Positions 62,967 to 64,000 of a DNA stretch of 64,000 nucleotides are shown here, one piece after another. This DNA is from an uncultured Desulfovibrio sp. (GTDB lineage Bacteria > Desulfobacterota > Desulfovibrionia > Desulfovibrionales > Desulfovibrionaceae). Below the pieces are notes generated by a model, which was not told where the DNA came from, searched no databases, and saw only the letters and a list, made by a program, of their open reading frames with translations. Location of the stretch: the NCBI RefSeq assembly GCF_949282365.1, contig NZ_CASDOY010000002.1, positions 1 through 64,000 on the forward strand. The letters are read 5' to 3'. The number at the start of each line of letters is the position of its first letter. Position 1 is the first letter of the stretch. Both the position numbers and the translations under genes were made by a program.

Positions 62967-64000
62967 TCACTCCGTGGGACGCTTGTCGATGATGCGCTTG
63001 GCCTTGCCTTCGGAACGCTGGATGGAATGCGGTTCCATGAGGCGCACCTTGGTGGTGACGCCCAGGAATTCCTTGATGCTCTTCTGGATGGAGCTTTCCA
63101 GGCTCTGCAGCTTGCGGATCTCGTCGGCGAAGAGGGTGTCGTTCATCTCCACCTGGACTTCCAGGGTGTCCAGGTTGTTCACGCGGTCCACGATGATCTG
63201 ATAGTTGGGGCTCAGGCTCTGGTTTTCCATGAGCAGGGCCTCGATCTGCTGCGGGAAGACGTTGACGCCGCGGATGATGAGCATGTCGTCGCTGCGGCCG
63301 CGCAGACGGGTCAGGCGCACATGGGTGCGGCCGCAACGACAGGGCGTGTAGTCCAGGCTGGTCAGGTCGCGGGTGCGGTAGCGGATCAGCGGGATGCCTT
63401 CCTTGGTGAGCGTGGTGATGACCAGCTCGCCCGTTTCGCCTTCCGGCAGCTGCTCGCCGGTGACGGGGTCGATGATCTCGGGCAGGAAGTGGTCCTCCCA
63501 GAGGTGCATGCCGCACTTGGCATCCACGCATTCCATGGCCACGCCGGGGCCCATGACTTCGGAAAGGCCGTAGATGTTCAGGGCGTTGATGCCCATTTTT
63601 TGTTCCATGTCCTGGCGCATCTCCTCGGTCCAGGGTTCGGCGCCGAAAACGCCGGTGCGCAGGGGCAGGTCGCGGAAGTCGATGCCCACTTCCTGGCCGG
63701 CTTCCCACAGGTGCAGGGCGTAGGAAGGCGTGCAGCAGAGGGTGGTGGCGCCGAAATCGCGCAGGAGATAGGCCTGGCGGCGGGTGGCGCCGCCCGAGGC
63801 CGGGACCACCGTGGCGCCGATGCGTTCGGCCCCGCCGTGGGCCCCCAGACCGCCGGTGAACAGGCCGTAGCCGTAGGCCACATGCACGATGTCCGTCTGG
63901 TTGACGCCGGCGGCGGAGAGGCTGCGCCCGGCCAGTTCGGCCCAGTTGTGCAGGTCGCGGGCGGTATAGCCCACCACCACGGCCTTGCCGGTGGTGCCGC
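62967..64000 (-). CDS. paaK: phenylacetate-CoA ligase family protein, 5' end outside the window
   Basis: An AMP-forming ligase of the PaaK type, which activates phenylacetate or a related aryl acid with CoA. The visible 344 codons start inside the ATP-loop motif ([12 protein letters not shown]) and include [28 protein letters not shown] (adenylate site), IRYRTRDL and the C-terminal subdomain with [20 protein letters not shown]. About 90 N-terminal residues are missing beyond 64000. Desulfovibrio-type bacteria often carry such ligases near indolepyruvate or aryl-pyruvate oxidoreductases; what lies upstream is not visible here. Confidence 0.85.
   Translation of the reverse strand, partial: GTTGKAVVVGYTARDLHNWAELAGRSLSAAGVNQTDIVHVAYGYGLFTGGLGAHGGAERIGATVVPASGGATRRQAYLLRDFGATTLCCTPSYALHLWEAGQEVGIDFRDLPLRTGVFGAEPWTEEMRQDMEQKMGINALNIYGLSEVMGPGVAMECVDAKCGMHLWEDHFLPEIIDPVTGEQLPEGETGELVITTLTKEGIPLIRYRTRDLTSLDYTPCRCGRTHVRLTRLRGRSDDMLIIRGVNVFPQQIEALLMENQSLSPNYQIIVDRVNNLDTLEVQVEMNDTLFADEIRKLQSLESSIQKSIKEFLGVTTKVRLMEPHSIQRSEGKAKRIIDKRPTE

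Overview
The window is high-GC DNA from a single chromosome and reads as a member of the Desulfovibrionaceae (a Desulfovibrio-like sulfate reducer). The reasons are a porin of the type that dominates Desulfovibrio outer membranes, a very large type I-secreted adhesin with RTX and VWA modules, a TauE/SafE exporter with its DUF1634 partner, a complete Liv amino-acid importer, and AHEVNNPL-type sensor kinases. This assignment is inferred from protein families; there is no rRNA in the window to confirm it. No phage, plasmid or insertion-sequence genes were recognised.

Layout. 0.6-7.6 kb (minus): a giant surface adhesin gene, broken by two frameshifts, followed by a glycosyltransferase. It has a sigma70-type promoter at 7.9 kb and a roughly 340-nt structured leader. 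8.4-16.7 kb (plus): a 47-aa ORF, an ADP-ribosylglycohydrolase fused to a FlK-like thioesterase, a small periplasmic protein, ilvA, a bifunctional (p)ppGpp synthetase/hydrolase and a carboxymuconolactone-decarboxylase-family protein. 16.7-18.8 kb: an AraC regulator divergent from a cupin. 19.1-21.2 kb (minus): a Cys-cluster protein and a major porin behind a Fur-box-like site. 21.7-27.2 kb: a DMT transporter and a membrane-glycan set (GT-C-like membrane protein, GT2, GtrA, a MurG-like glycosyltransferase). 27.4-28.0 kb: a lower-GC membrane-anchored SWIM protein. 28.3-33.1 kb (minus): livKHMGF. 33.3-41.2 kb (minus): der, then a seven-gene operon with a sulfite-exporter-type permease, its small partner and five phosphorelay proteins. 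42-43.3 kb: a sodium:alanine/glycine symporter. 43.9-45.5 kb: cinA and a frameshifted small gene. 45.6-48.3 kb: a diguanylate cyclase overlapping an RluA-type pseudouridine synthase. 48.7-53.6 kb (minus): a PaaI thioesterase, a Tim44-like protein, a DUF4198 protein, then comF, a flavin reductase and an MBL hydrolase. 53.8-56.3 kb: an 832-aa protein with two degenerate GGDEF domains and TPRs. 57-58.5 kb (minus): a periplasmic paralogue and a membrane protein. 59-60.8 kb (plus): mntP, queD, queE. 61.3-64 kb (minus): a GntR regulator, a seven-gene Gly/Cys tRNA array, and a phenylacetate-CoA ligase gene that runs off the window.

How the parts connect. Several genes concern surface life and c-di-GMP-type signalling: the LapA-like adhesin with its PAAG site, a GGDEF enzyme with an intact I-site, and a degenerate double-GGDEF/TPR protein. 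The most unusual assembly is the exporter/phosphorelay operon. It encodes two kinases, two stand-alone receivers and a 218-aa kinase-like protein that keeps the phosphoacceptor His but has lost the ATP-binding boxes, and none of these has a DNA-binding output domain. Many intergenic stretches are long (400-1100 bp) and GC-rich. Four of them carry short palindromic repeats, three with a 59-61-bp period, including a pair with type I-E CRISPR geometry, although there are no cas genes here.
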